A stretch of DNA of 48,307 nt from an uncultured Pelagibacteraceae bacterium (GCA_902558705.1 CACEEW010000008.1:1-48307); one strand, 5' to 3'; positions 36,098 to 44,786 are shown, counted from the stretch's first letter. The notes: generated from the sequence alone by a model not told the origin. Numbers and translations: made by a program.

Positions 36098-36967
36098 ATG
36101 ACTTGTAATGTTGCTTTCATAGGTCTTGGTGTTATGGGCTATCCAATGGCTGGTTATATATCAAAAGCTGGACACAATGTAACTGTTTTTAATAGAACTA
36201 AATCTAAAGCTGAAAAATGGGTGGGTGAATACAAAGGCAAAATAGCTGAAACACCTGCTGAAGCTGCAAAAGATGCTGAATATATTTTTACCTGTGTTGG
36301 AAACGACAATGATTTAAGAGAAGTTACTTTTGGTGACAATGGTATTTTTAAAACTATTAAAAAAGGATCTGTTTATGTAGACAATACTACTGCCTCTGCA
36401 ACAATAGCTAGAGAAATTCATGAATATGCAAAAAAAAATGGTTTTGGTTCTTTAGATGCCCCTGTATCTGGTGGACAAGCTGGTGCAGAAAATGGTGCCC
36501 TTACTGTTATGATTGGTGGAGATCAAGCTAACTTTGACAAAGCAAAAGATAAAATAGATTGTTACAGTAAAAAAATGAAATTACTAGGTGGTCCAGGTAA
36601 CGGACAGCTAGCCAAAATGGTAAACCAAATTTGTATTGCAGGATTAGTTCAAGGTTTATCTGAAGCTATTAACTTTGGAATGAAGGCTGGATTGAACATG
36701 GAAGATGTCATTGAAGTAATTTCAAAAGGTGCTGCTCAATCCTGGCAGATGGAAAATAGATACAAAACTATGATTGATGATAAGTTTGATTTTGGTTTTG
36801 CTGTAGATTGGATGAGAAAAGATCTTAAGATTGCAATGGAAGAGGCTAAAAATAATGGTTCACTATTACCTGTAACTGAATTAGTTGATAAGTATTATGG
36901 TGAAGTTCAGGGTATGGGTGGAAATCGTTGGGATACATCTAGCTTGATCAAAAGATTTAGAAAGTAG
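36098..36967 (+). CDS. NAD(P)-dependent beta-hydroxyacid dehydrogenase (HIBADH/GLYR-like)
   Basis: Short-type 6-phosphogluconate/3-hydroxyisobutyrate dehydrogenase family. The Rossmann loop is 'FIGLGVMGYPMAGYI' at residues 7-21. Substrate-binding 'DAPVSGGQAGAENGALTVMIGG' is near 122-143, and the catalytic Lys is in 'GPGNGQLAKMVNQI' near residue 172. The length is 289 aa. Possible substrates include 3-hydroxyisobutyrate, tartronate semialdehyde and, in related enzymes, sulfolactaldehyde; the sequence does not choose among them. It is followed by the flavin-type protein after 6 nt. Confidence 0.86.
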   Translation: MTCNVAFIGLGVMGYPMAGYISKAGHNVTVFNRTKSKAEKWVGEYKGKIAETPAEAAKDAEYIFTCVGNDNDLREVTFGDNGIFKTIKKGSVYVDNTTASATIAREIHEYAKKNGFGSLDAPVSGGQAGAENGALTVMIGGDQANFDKAKDKIDCYSKKMKLLGGPGNGQLAKMVNQICIAGLVQGLSEAINFGMKAGLNMEDVIEVISKGAAQSWQMENRYKTMIDDKFDFGFAVDWMRKDLKIAMEEAKNNGSLLPVTELVDKYYGEVQGMGGNRWDTSSLIKRFRK

Positions 36968-36973
36968 ACACGT

Positions 36974-37573
36974 ATGCAGCCAGCATACTATGAAAATTTC
37001 AAAGAAATTCAGAACAAGTATTGGTCTATGTTAGATGATGCAATAACTAATAGAGGTTCACAGTTTAGAATACCTGTTTTCATTTGTGCTTATCAAGATA
37101 AAGTTGATGGTAGGATTGTTGTTTTGCGTAAATCAGATAGAGCAAATAATTTATTACAATTTCATACTGATTTAAGATCTCCAAAGGTGAACATTTTAAA
37201 AAAAAATAAGAATGCCTCTCTAGTTTTCTACGATAAAGAAGAAAAGATACAGCTTAGAGTAAAAGTAGAATGTGAAGTTAATAATCAAAATTCTACAACT
37301 GAAGAGTCTTGGAAAAAAACTCAACATATAAGCAGACGTTGTTATTTAACTGATAGTCCCCCAGGAACTGCATCAGAAAAACCAACTTCTGGAATGATAT
37401 CTAAATTGGAAGATTTTGATTACACAATGGAACAAAGTGAAGATGGTTATAAAAATTTTACTGTAATTAAATGCAAAATAAAATCTATAGAATGGCTATA
37501 TCTTGCTGCTAAAGGACATCGAAGAGCTAAGTTTGATTTAGAAACAAACAAAAGTGAATGGTTAGTTCCTTAA
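36974..37573 (+). CDS. Pyridoxamine 5'-phosphate oxidase-like flavin-binding protein
   Basis: Split-barrel protein of the PNPOx-like superfamily, 199 aa. Characteristic stretches are 'GRIVVLRKSDRANNLLQFHTDLRSPKVNIL' near residues 46-75, 'ASLVFYDKEEKIQLRVKVECEV' near 81-102 and 'IEWLYLAAKGHRRAKF' near the end, which form the FMN-binding barrel. It is probably an FMN-dependent oxidase or reductase of unknown substrate. PdxH itself is less likely because its C-terminal pattern is absent. It probably forms a two-gene unit with the dehydrogenase upstream. It converges on the tautomerase with 1 nt between stops. Confidence 0.72.
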   Translation: MQPAYYENFKEIQNKYWSMLDDAITNRGSQFRIPVFICAYQDKVDGRIVVLRKSDRANNLLQFHTDLRSPKVNILKKNKNASLVFYDKEEKIQLRVKVECEVNNQNSTTEESWKKTQHISRRCYLTDSPPGTASEKPTSGMISKLEDFDYTMEQSEDGYKNFTVIKCKIKSIEWLYLAAKGHRRAKFDLETNKSEWLVP

Positions 37574-37574
37574 A

Positions 37575-38015
37575 CTATTTTTCAATAGCTGCTAATTTTT
37601 TCTTTAATTTAACTGGTAAATTTGCGAACCACTCTTTCTCTTTGCCAGAGTCTGGTAAGACAGCCCCATATTCAATCATTTGAGATGGGGGAAGATCATT
37701 AATATAAACCCAAACTTGGGTTTCATCTAATTTGGAATTTTTTATTAATACATGTTTTAAATCTGAAATTAATTCGTCTTTGACCTCTTTTGATCGACCT
37801 GCTCTAATTTGACCAAGTAAAAATAATGAGGGTTCTCTTACTTTTTTTCCACCCATAAAATGATTATTTTTTTTTGTTTTATTAAATATTACTTGAGCAA
37901 AATAAGTATTCGCACCAGTTACTACATTATGAGCTTTAGTTATACCCTCTGCTAATTTTTTTTGTTGTCTTGAGGATAAATTAAAGTTTGAATTTGTGAC
38001 TGTATATGTTGGCAT
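37575..38015 (-). CDS. Tautomerase-superfamily protein, cis-CaaD-like
   Basis: Small (146 aa) tautomerase with the catalytic N-terminal proline exposed after Met removal. Numbering from Pro1, it has H28, R70, R73, Y103 and E114, the same set at the same positions as the six catalytic residues of cis-3-chloroacrylic acid dehalogenase. The regions 'VWVYINDLPPSQMIEYGAVL' and 'EKEWFANL' also resemble that enzyme. The natural substrate is unlikely to be chloroacrylate and could be an unsaturated acid. It lies 1 nt downstream of the secreted hydrolase gene on the same strand. Confidence 0.8.
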   Translation of the reverse strand: MPTYTVTNSNFNLSSRQQKKLAEGITKAHNVVTGANTYFAQVIFNKTKKNNHFMGGKKVREPSLFLLGQIRAGRSKEVKDELISDLKHVLIKNSKLDETQVWVYINDLPPSQMIEYGAVLPDSGKEKEWFANLPVKLKKKLAAIEK

Positions 38016-38016
38016 A

Positions 38017-39036
38017 TTAATTAAGAAGTTCCTTTTTAAAAAATTTTACAAATTGTGATTTAAAAATTTTACCTTTATCCCCTCCAACATGTGCACCCCA
38101 TTTTATACAACTGTCCATCCACCATGCTTTGGCCCATTTATAATTGGGATCAGTTGAACTCGTTGTTCCATCATCATTAGTGAAAAAACCTGGACAATTA
38201 GTAAATACCATTCCGTCTTTTTCCCATTCTCTTTCATAGTTAGCTGTAAAACCATGATGCCAACCTTTTTTAACTGTAACTTCTATATTTCCACCATTAG
38301 CTTTAATTTTTTTACCAAGTTCAACACATGGTTCTGCTGCTGTATAATTGTCAGCACCACCTAATACCATCCAAGTTTTTGTTTCTGGTGTTGGTGTGGG
38401 ATTTTTAAACATTCCGATGCTCCAACATGGTGGCGACCTTGGTTGAGCAGCAGCAAAAAATAAATTTTTATCAATAAGTGCATCTCTTAACTTTTTTTCT
38501 GAAGCCATAATAGAGATTGCACCTCCTCTTGACCAACCTGTTATTCCCACTTTATTAATATTTATTTTAGGATCTTTAGATACGTGTTCAAGAGCCATAA
38601 AAGTATCAATAAAAGTAGACCAATGTGGGACCTTTTGTTGATTTGCATGAGTTGTATAAGTTCCTCGAGGGGCAAAATTATCTATAAACATAACTGCAAT
38701 TCCTTTTCTCTGTAAAGATTTGGCAGCTAGTCTATTGAACTGAAACCATTTATTAGTAAATAAAAGTGGACCACCACTCGCATGAGCAAACATTACTAAA
38801 GGGAAAGGTCCTTCGCCTTTTTTTGGATATGCTATAAATGCTTCTATTTCTAACGGTGATTTTTTATAAGTCCCATCTTTAATCTCCATGTAATTTTTTG
38901 CGTTATATGAATTTATTTTAATCATTTGGCCATTTTTAAAATATTTGAATAATTTATCTAAAGGAGATTCTATTGGAGCAGCAAAAAGTGATGAAGTAAA
39001 TAAAGTTATCAGTAATGTAAGAAAAATTTTTTTCAT
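38017..39036 (-). CDS. Exported alpha/beta hydrolase, dienelactone-hydrolase-like
   Basis: Secreted or periplasmic hydrolase, 339 aa from the chosen ATG. The signal peptide (MKKIFLTLLITLFTSSLFA, cut before APIES) is clear, and it guided the start. The longer frame beginning at 39099 would put 21 residues before the signal and overlap the carbonic anhydrase gene by 59 nt. The nucleophile elbow is 'GWSRGGAIS' near residue 172, and a His in 'KKGWHHGFT' near 265 completes the triad. Several Trp and Cys residues lie near the C-terminus. The substrate is unknown. Confidence 0.8.
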   Translation of the reverse strand: MKKIFLTLLITLFTSSLFAAPIESPLDKLFKYFKNGQMIKINSYNAKNYMEIKDGTYKKSPLEIEAFIAYPKKGEGPFPLVMFAHASGGPLLFTNKWFQFNRLAAKSLQRKGIAVMFIDNFAPRGTYTTHANQQKVPHWSTFIDTFMALEHVSKDPKININKVGITGWSRGGAISIMASEKKLRDALIDKNLFFAAAQPRSPPCWSIGMFKNPTPTPETKTWMVLGGADNYTAAEPCVELGKKIKANGGNIEVTVKKGWHHGFTANYEREWEKDGMVFTNCPGFFTNDDGTTSSTDPNYKWAKAWWMDSCIKWGAHVGGDKGKIFKSQFVKFFKKELLN

Positions 39037-39040
39037 TAAA

Positions 39041-39553
39041 TTAAAATATAGATTTAGAATATTTTTTCCAATTATCTTGATAGTGTTTAGTATTTTCAAA
39101 TACAGCTTTTTTTTCTTCTTCTGTAATTTCTCTTACAACTTTACCAGGAGCACCAATAACTAACGAGTTATCGGGAATTTCTTTATTTTCAGTGATTAAG
39201 GCTTTAGCACCAATGATACAGTTTTTTCCTATCTTGGCGTTATTTAAAATTACAGCACCAATCCCTATTAAACTATTGTCTCCTATAGTGCAGCCATGGA
39301 GCATAACCATATGTCCAACAGTTACATCTTTTCCTACTTTAATAGGATAACCTGGATCAGTGTGCAAAACACATCCATCTTGCACATTTGACCCCTCGCC
39401 TATATGGATATTTTCAATATCTCCTCTAAGAGTAGCATTAAACCAAATACTAGTATTTTTATCTAATGTTATATCTCCTATAACAACTGCATTTGGCGCT
39501 ACCCAATTTTCGCCAGAGTTTTTTGGTTTTTTATCTTTTAAATCATAAAACAT
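39041..39553 (-). CDS. Gamma-carbonic anhydrase family protein
   Basis: Left-handed beta-helix protein of the PaaY/YrdA/CaiE group, 170 aa, with hexapeptide repeats from residue 15 to 130. Three histidines that bind zinc in the gamma-carbonic anhydrases fit 'VLHTDPGYPI' near residue 63 and 'VGHMVMLHGCTIG' near 80-92. The C-terminal helix ('EEEKKAVFENTKHYQDNWKKYSKSI') closes the trimer. Catalytic activity is not certain, since many relatives are inactive. The hydrolase gene follows 4 nt after. It is divergent from the redoxin gene across 20 nt. Confidence 0.87.
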   Translation of the reverse strand: MFYDLKDKKPKNSGENWVAPNAVVIGDITLDKNTSIWFNATLRGDIENIHIGEGSNVQDGCVLHTDPGYPIKVGKDVTVGHMVMLHGCTIGDNSLIGIGAVILNNAKIGKNCIIGAKALITENKEIPDNSLVIGAPGKVVREITEEEKKAVFENTKHYQDNWKKYSKSIF

Positions 39554-39573
39554 AATTTATATATTAATACATT

Positions 39574-40125
39574 ATGCCAATAAAAACTCCAATATGTGAT
39601 TTTGGGCAAAATGCCTACTACTTCAAGCTTAAATCAACAGAGAATAAATTTGTTTCATTAAATGATGTAAAGGGAGAAAAAGGAACTTTGATTATGTTTA
39701 TCTGCAATCATTGTCCATATGTTAAAGCCGTAACAAAAGACTTTGTTGAGGATTGTAATGAATTAAGTAAAATCGGAGTAAATTCTGTAGCTATATGCGC
39801 CAATGATGCTGAAAATTATCCAGAAGACTCTTTTGATAATATGATTGAATTTGCGAAAAAAAATCATTTTGGTTTTCCTTACTTAAATGATGAAACTCAA
39901 GAAATTGCTAAAATATATGATGCGGTATGTACACCAGATTTTTTTGGTTATAATAAAGATTTAGAGCTTCAGTACAGGGGTAGATTAAGAGAACTTAAAA
40001 ACTTAGTTCCAGTTAGAAGTGGAGAGAGTGATTTATTAAAGGCCATGAAATTAATTGCAGAAACTGGAAAAGGACCTGAAAATCAAATACCTAGTGTTGG
40101 TTGTGGTATTAAGTGGAAACAATAG
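39574..40125 (+). CDS. Redoxin / thioredoxin-like protein
   Basis: AhpC/TSA-type thioredoxin-fold protein, 183 aa. The active site is 'MFICNHCPYVKAV' (C-N-H-C) near residues 45-57, with a cis-proline region 'AVCTPDFFGYNKD' near 120-132 and a C-terminal 'SVGCGIKWK' carrying a third Cys. The CNHC pair with 'PYVK' is common in a family of uncharacterised bacterial redoxins. It is likely cytosolic, since no signal peptide is seen. The glycosyltransferase gene starts 3 nt later (TAGTTAATG). Confidence 0.85.
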   Translation: MPIKTPICDFGQNAYYFKLKSTENKFVSLNDVKGEKGTLIMFICNHCPYVKAVTKDFVEDCNELSKIGVNSVAICANDAENYPEDSFDNMIEFAKKNHFGFPYLNDETQEIAKIYDAVCTPDFFGYNKDLELQYRGRLRELKNLVPVRSGESDLLKAMKLIAETGKGPENQIPSVGCGIKWKQ

Positions 40126-40128
40126 TTA

Positions 40129-41211
40129 ATGTACCTTATTGTAACTAGAGCCTTTCCACCCGAGTTAGGTGGAATGCAAAGTTTAATGTGGGGCTTAACA
40201 AAAGAAATGTCTAAAAACTTTATGATAAAAGTTTTTGCAGACTATCAAGAAAACCATAAAGAATTTGATAATAAAGAAAACTTTTCAATTGAGAGAGTTG
40301 GGGGTATTAAATTTTTAAGAAAAATAAGAAAAGCACAATTAATAAACGAATTTTTAAAAAAAAATAAGATTAAAGGAATTATAGCTGATCACTGGAAGAG
40401 TTTAGAATTAGTAAAAACAGATAAAAAAAAATACTGTTTAATTCATGGAAAGGAAATTAATCATCCTAAAGGCTCCTCTTTAAACAATAGAGCTCTTAAA
40501 GTTCTTAATAATGTTGAAAAAGTGATAGCTAATTCAACGTATACAAAAAACCTCGCTATAAATAATGGAGTAATAGCGGATAGAGTTTTAGTGATTAATC
40601 CAGGTGTAAAACCTACTGAGGAGTTAAATAAAAAATCTTTAGAAAAAGTTGAGAGCTTACTCAAAACAAAGACACCACGTTTAATCACTGTTTCTAGATT
40701 TGATAAAAGAAAAAATCACGAAAAAGTAATGATGGCGCTTAGAAATTTAAAACAGTTGTACCCTGATATTGTTTATATTTGTATTGGTTATGGTGATGAG
40801 GAGGAAAATTTAAAAAAATTAGTTCAAGAACTTGATTTAGGTTCTCAAGTTATGTTTTTCAAAGATATTAGTAATGATCTTAAAAATGCATTAGTAGCAA
40901 AGTCAAATATATTTGTTATGCCTTCAGTAATTCACAAAGCTTCTGTTGAAGGTTTCGGTATAGCTTATGTAGAAGCTGCACAATATGGAATTCCCTCATT
41001 GGGTGGAAAAGATGGAGGTGCTTCTGATGCAATTAAGCATGATGAAACAGGATTGATTTGTGACGGTAATAATCTAGATCAAATTTATTCATCTTTAAAT
41101 TCAATGATTGATAATAAAAAATATCTGGAAATGGGTAAAAATGCAAAAAAATATGTCTCTAAATTTGACTGGGAAAAAATATTAAAAGAATATGAAAAAA
41201 TTCTTAATTAA
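40129..41211 (+). CDS. Glycosyltransferase family 4
   Basis: GT-B fold retaining glycosyltransferase, 360 aa. The N-terminal 'FPPELGGMQSLMWGLTKEM' glycine-rich loop near residues 9-27, 'VNPGV'-like 'VINPGVKP' near 157, 'VSRFDKRKNHEKVMMAL' near 188, and the E-x7-E motif in 'EGFGIAYVEAAQYGIPSLGG' near 275 are standard. It is likely to add a sugar in LPS or another surface glycan; donor and acceptor are unknown. The neighbouring GT9 and DUF6165 genes point to LPS core work. Confidence 0.88.
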   Translation: MYLIVTRAFPPELGGMQSLMWGLTKEMSKNFMIKVFADYQENHKEFDNKENFSIERVGGIKFLRKIRKAQLINEFLKKNKIKGIIADHWKSLELVKTDKKKYCLIHGKEINHPKGSSLNNRALKVLNNVEKVIANSTYTKNLAINNGVIADRVLVINPGVKPTEELNKKSLEKVESLLKTKTPRLITVSRFDKRKNHEKVMMALRNLKQLYPDIVYICIGYGDEEENLKKLVQELDLGSQVMFFKDISNDLKNALVAKSNIFVMPSVIHKASVEGFGIAYVEAAQYGIPSLGGKDGGASDAIKHDETGLICDGNNLDQIYSSLNSMIDNKKYLEMGKNAKKYVSKFDWEKILKEYEKILN

Positions 41212-41229
41212 GATCTCTTTTTTTAAAAA

Positions 41230-42171
41230 CTAAGTTAAAGAATTAGTTAATCTTTCAAAAACTTTTTCAGCACTTAAATTATTTAAATCCCCTACTTCTA
41301 TTGCTTTAAAGTTTTCTCTTTCAATACTAACTTTATAGGCTGTTGTATGTTTTCCAAATAAAGTTAAACCTTTAGCTCCTACGTGAGCTGCAATGTGGGC
41401 AGGCCCTGTATCATTTGCTATAACGAAAGAGCTAGCTTTAATTATTGAAGTTAATTGAGAAATATCAAGAGCTCTACCATTATCTAATAAAGTTTGTGCA
41501 TTAATTTCTTTAGCATCATTTATTTCTGAAGAACCTGGAGCAGTAACAATTTTATACTCATCACCAAATTTATCTAAAATAAGTTTTATAAGATCATTAT
41601 AATAAGGCCATTTTTTAATATTTAAATGAGGTGAGCAAAAAGGAAATAACAAAATAAATTTATTTAACCTGAAATAATTTTTGATTTCACTAGCATCAGA
41701 ACAAGCCCAACTAAAATCTGGATTTAATGTATGGGAAGTTTTTAATCCTGAGGTTTGTAATTGATGATTAAATCTATCTAAAACAGAATGTTTATCAAAT
41801 TCTTTTTTATTTATCACTTCAGGTAAAGTTGTAATAGAGCTTGACCATGTTTCTTTTTTTGCTTTTGGAAAAAGAATATTTTTATAAAAATTTGTTCTAG
41901 ATGAATTTTGAAGATCAAAAATTTTGGAAAACTTATATTTTTTAATTTCTCTCATTAAAAAATACAAATAAATCAAATTATATTTAGGTAACCTTTTGTC
42001 TATAATTACTTCATGAATGAAAGGATTCTTCTTAAATAATTCACTATAAGGTTTCGTTGTTAATAAATAAATTTGATCATTTTTATGGTTTTCAGATATA
42101 TCTTGAATTGCCCCACTTGCTTGAGCTATATCTCCTAAAGAGCCATGTTTAATAATTAAAATATTAGACAT
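41230..42171 (-). CDS. Glycosyltransferase family 9 (heptosyltransferase-like)
   Basis: ADP-heptose:LPS heptosyltransferase family, 313 aa. The N-terminal 'IIKHGSLGDIAQASGAIQDI' near residues 5-24 is the GT9 acceptor-binding opening, with the catalytic Asp at 'GDI'. 'LLFPFCSPHLNIKKWPY' near 174 and 'ANDTGPAHIAAHVGAKGLTLFGKH' near 255-278 form the donor site. It converges with the GT4 gene and is divergent from the DUF6165 gene by 32 nt. The exact sugar is uncertain, because SAR11 LPS is poorly known. Confidence 0.87.
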   Translation of the reverse strand: MSNILIIKHGSLGDIAQASGAIQDISENHKNDQIYLLTTKPYSELFKKNPFIHEVIIDKRLPKYNLIYLYFLMREIKKYKFSKIFDLQNSSRTNFYKNILFPKAKKETWSSSITTLPEVINKKEFDKHSVLDRFNHQLQTSGLKTSHTLNPDFSWACSDASEIKNYFRLNKFILLFPFCSPHLNIKKWPYYNDLIKLILDKFGDEYKIVTAPGSSEINDAKEINAQTLLDNGRALDISQLTSIIKASSFVIANDTGPAHIAAHVGAKGLTLFGKHTTAYKVSIERENFKAIEVGDLNNLSAEKVFERLTNSLT

Positions 42172-42203
42172 ATTTGTAACAAGATAACACAGTATTATAT
42201 TTT

Positions 42204-42593
42204 ATGAATAAAATTATAGTAGAGGTATCTATTGGAGAGCTTTTAGATAAGATTTCAATTTTGGAAATCAAACAAGAAAAAATTAAAGATCCAGAAAAAC
42301 TTAGATTTATATCAAACGAACATTCAATATTAAAAAAACAATTGGATGATAATGTAAAATCTGACGATAAGATTAAGGATTTATTTCAGTCATTAAAAGA
42401 TATAAATGCTAAACTATGGGTTATTGAAGATGATAAGAGACAATGTGAAAAAGTTAAAGATTTTGGGGAAAAATTTATTAAACTTTCAAGAGATGTTCAT
42501 TTTTTAAATGATGACCGTGCTAAAATTAAATTAGAAATTAACAATTACACAGGTTCTGCAATCAAAGAAATTAAAGAATATACTACTTATTAA
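42204..42593 (+). CDS. DUF6165 family protein
   Basis: This 129-residue, helix-rich cytosolic protein opens with 'VEVSIGELLDKISILEIKQEKIKD', the signature I associate with DUF6165. Later comes 'LWVIEDDKRQCEKVKDFGEKFIKLSRDVHFLNDDRAKIK', also typical. No membrane segment or catalytic motif is seen. Family members are often found beside LPS and tetratricopeptide glycosyltransferase genes, which fits the GT9 gene divergent from it. The function is unknown. Confidence 0.75.
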   Translation: MNKIIVEVSIGELLDKISILEIKQEKIKDPEKLRFISNEHSILKKQLDDNVKSDDKIKDLFQSLKDINAKLWVIEDDKRQCEKVKDFGEKFIKLSRDVHFLNDDRAKIKLEINNYTGSAIKEIKEYTTY

Positions 42594-42603
42594 TCAATAG
42601 ATC

Positions 42604-44388
42604 TTAAGATATCAAAGAGGGTTGTTTTTTCATATCCTCTTTTTTAATGCCTGCTACCTTAACTGGTTTCTTCATTGCGTCTCTTCTAAATGGCTCACCA
42701 AGCTCTTGATTCAAAATTACTTCGATAAATGTAGTAATTCCTTTTTTTTGATCTTCACAAGATTGTTTTATAGCTGCTGTTGTTTCTTCCATAGTTTTAA
42801 CTGTTACTCCCTTTAAACCACAAGCATCAGCCACTTTTGCATAACTTAATTCAGGATCGAGCTCTGTCCCCACAAAATTATCTTCAAACCATAAAGTAGT
42901 ATTTCTTTTTTCTGCACCCCATTGATAATTTCTAAAGATAACCATAGATATTGCAGGCCACTCTTCTCTTGCACAAGAACTCATTTCATTCATGCTTATT
43001 CCAAAAGCACCATCTCCTGCAAAACCAATAACTGGAGTATCAGGACATCCAATTTTAGCACCCAAAATAGATGGAAAGCCATAACCACAAGGACCGAATA
43101 AACCTGGAGCTAAATATTTTCTTGGCTTTTCAAAAGTTGGATATGCATTACCTATTGCACAATTATTTCCAATGTCGCTTGAAATAATAACATCATCTGG
43201 CATACCAGCTTGAATTGCTCTCCATGCTTGTCTTGGGGACATTCTGTCAGAGTCTCTTTCTCTAGCTTCTTTGTTCCAAACAGTACCTTCGTCATCATCT
43301 TCATGATCAAGACTTGATAATTTTTGTAACCAAGCCGACTTAGTTTGATGAATAATATCTTTTCTTTTTTGTCTATCAGTATCACCTGCTGTTGGAGAAA
43401 GTTGGTCTAGAATTTGTTGAGCAACTAATTTTGCATCTCCACATATTCCTACTGTAACTTTCTTTGTTAAACCAATTCTATCAGAATTCATATCTACTTG
43501 AATAATACTGGCATTCTTCGGCCAATAATCTATTCCATATCCGGGTAAAGTTGAAAAAGGATTTAATCTTGTACCTAGTGCTAAAACAACATCTGCTTTT
43601 GAAATTAATTCCATCCCAGCTTTTGATCCGTTATATCCTAATGGTCCTGCAGCTAATGGATGACTTCCTGGGAAACTGTCGTTGTGTTGATATCCTGAAC
43701 ACACTGGTGCATCTAATTTTTCTGCCAATTTTTTACATTCTTCAATAGCCCCACCTATTACAACACCTGCCCCAGATAATATTACTGGAAACTTTGCCTT
43801 AGATAATAAGTCTGCAGCTTTTTTAATTGCATCAACTCCACCTGCTTGTCTTTCTAATCTTACGATTGGAGGAAGTTCAATATCAATTACTTGTGTCCAA
43901 TAATCTCTAGGAACATTAATTTGTGCAGGGGCAGAACCTCTAATCGCTTTTTCAATAACTCTATTTAAAACTTCAGCCATTCTTGATGGATCCCTTACTT
44001 CTTCTTGATAGCAAACCATATCTTTAAATAAATTCATTTGTTCAACTTCTTGAAAACCACCTTGTCCCATAGTTTTGTTTGCAGCTTGAGGTGTCACTAA
44101 TAATAATGGAGTGTGGTTCCAGTAAGCAGTTTTAATTGGAGTAACTAAACCTGTAATACCAGGTCCATTTTGAGCTATAACCATACACATTTTACCAGTG
44201 GCTCTAGTATATCCATCAGCAATTAGACCACCATTTGTTTCGTGGGCCACGTCCCAAAATGTAATTCCTGCATCAGGAAAAATATCTGAAATTGGCATAA
44301 AAGCAGATCCTATAATTCCAAATGAATGCTCAATACCATGCATTTGTAAAACTTTTACAAAAGCTTCCTCTGTTGTCATTTTTGTCAT
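42604..44388 (-). CDS. xsc: Sulfoacetaldehyde acetyltransferase
   Basis: Thiamine diphosphate enzyme that turns sulfoacetaldehyde plus phosphate into acetyl phosphate and sulfite, the common exit of taurine, isethionate and related sulfonates. The N-terminal 'MTTEEAFVKVLQMHGIEHSFGIIGSAFMPISD' region is a hallmark of Xsc. Other features are 'AQNGPGITGLVTPIKTAYWNHTPLL', and the ThDP-binding motif beginning 'GFAGDGAFGISMNEMSSC' and ending with Asn-Tyr-Gln ('FRNYQWGAEKRNTT'). The 594-residue length is normal. AAAGG lies 9 nt before the ATG. No taurine or isethionate dehydrogenase is in the window, so the sulfoacetaldehyde source lies elsewhere. Confidence 0.95.
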   Translation of the reverse strand: MTKMTTEEAFVKVLQMHGIEHSFGIIGSAFMPISDIFPDAGITFWDVAHETNGGLIADGYTRATGKMCMVIAQNGPGITGLVTPIKTAYWNHTPLLLVTPQAANKTMGQGGFQEVEQMNLFKDMVCYQEEVRDPSRMAEVLNRVIEKAIRGSAPAQINVPRDYWTQVIDIELPPIVRLERQAGGVDAIKKAADLLSKAKFPVILSGAGVVIGGAIEECKKLAEKLDAPVCSGYQHNDSFPGSHPLAAGPLGYNGSKAGMELISKADVVLALGTRLNPFSTLPGYGIDYWPKNASIIQVDMNSDRIGLTKKVTVGICGDAKLVAQQILDQLSPTAGDTDRQKRKDIIHQTKSAWLQKLSSLDHEDDDEGTVWNKEARERDSDRMSPRQAWRAIQAGMPDDVIISSDIGNNCAIGNAYPTFEKPRKYLAPGLFGPCGYGFPSILGAKIGCPDTPVIGFAGDGAFGISMNEMSSCAREEWPAISMVIFRNYQWGAEKRNTTLWFEDNFVGTELDPELSYAKVADACGLKGVTVKTMEETTAAIKQSCEDQKKGITTFIEVILNQELGEPFRRDAMKKPVKVAGIKKEDMKKQPSLIS

Positions 44389-44415
44389 TAATAGAACCTT
44401 TCTAAATTAGTAAGT

Positions 44416-44483
44416 ATTATAATATTTTTAAAAATTAATTGTTAATTTTTTGGATTAATATATAAGTTTTGAAAAATTTCAAA
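44416..44483. promoter_or_regulatory. Shared xsc/suyA divergent promoter region with inverted repeat
   Basis: For xsc (minus): TTAACA (44445 to 44440), 18-bp spacer, TATAAT (44421 to 44416). For suyA (plus): TTGTTA (44439-44444), 16-bp spacer, TATAAG (44461-44466). The two -35 elements overlap. Just after the suyA -10 lies a 7-bp inverted repeat, TTTGAAA-AA-TTTCAAA (44468-44483), placed where a repressor or activator could bind. These are consensus-like matches in AT-rich DNA, so moderate support only. Confidence 0.4.
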
Positions 44484-44501
44484 CAAACAAATCGACACCA
44501 T

Positions 44502-44786
44502 ATGGCTACAGACATCATAATCCACGATCAAAAGGATAATGTGGGAGTAGTTGTTATTGAAAAAATCACACCTAAACAGGATTGTAGTTGCTGGATCATG
44601 GAAAATGATAGCTCTACAAATATTCAATCAATGGATGAAATTCCTCTAGGTCACAAAATTGCTATGGTTGACTTAAAAGAAGGAGACACAATACTTAAAT
44701 ATGGACATGATATTGGTAAAGTAGTTAAATCAATCAAAAAAGGTGAACATGTTCATGTTCATAATGTTAAAACAAAAAAGTGGTAA
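44502..44786 (+). CDS. suyA: (2R)-sulfolactate sulfo-lyase, alpha subunit
   Basis: Small subunit of the enzyme that splits (R)-sulfolactate into pyruvate and sulfite. It is a UxaA-type SAF-domain protein: '[17 protein letters not shown]' at residues 5-21, and '[25 protein letters not shown]' near 51-75. The start at 44502 gives 94 aa, matching the family; an in-frame TTG at 44469 would add 11 residues. The large subunit follows after 4 nt. Identity rests on fold, size, the suyB partner and the neighbouring xsc. An altronate/galactarate dehydratase-like function is the alternative. Confidence 0.8.
   Translation: MATDIIIHDQKDNVGVVVIEKITPKQDCSCWIMENDSSTNIQSMDEIPLGHKIAMVDLKEGDTILKYGHDIGKVVKSIKKGEHVHVHNVKTKKW

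Noticed and set aside
39037-39099. Longer start for the exported hydrolase at 39099
   Set aside because: It would place 21 residues before an obvious signal peptide and overlap the carbonic anhydrase gene by 59 nt.
42604-44388. Acetolactate synthase instead of Xsc
   Set aside because: The N-terminal 'HSFGIIGSAFMPISD' region and the whole-length pattern are Xsc-specific, and suyAB plus exporters lie next to it.
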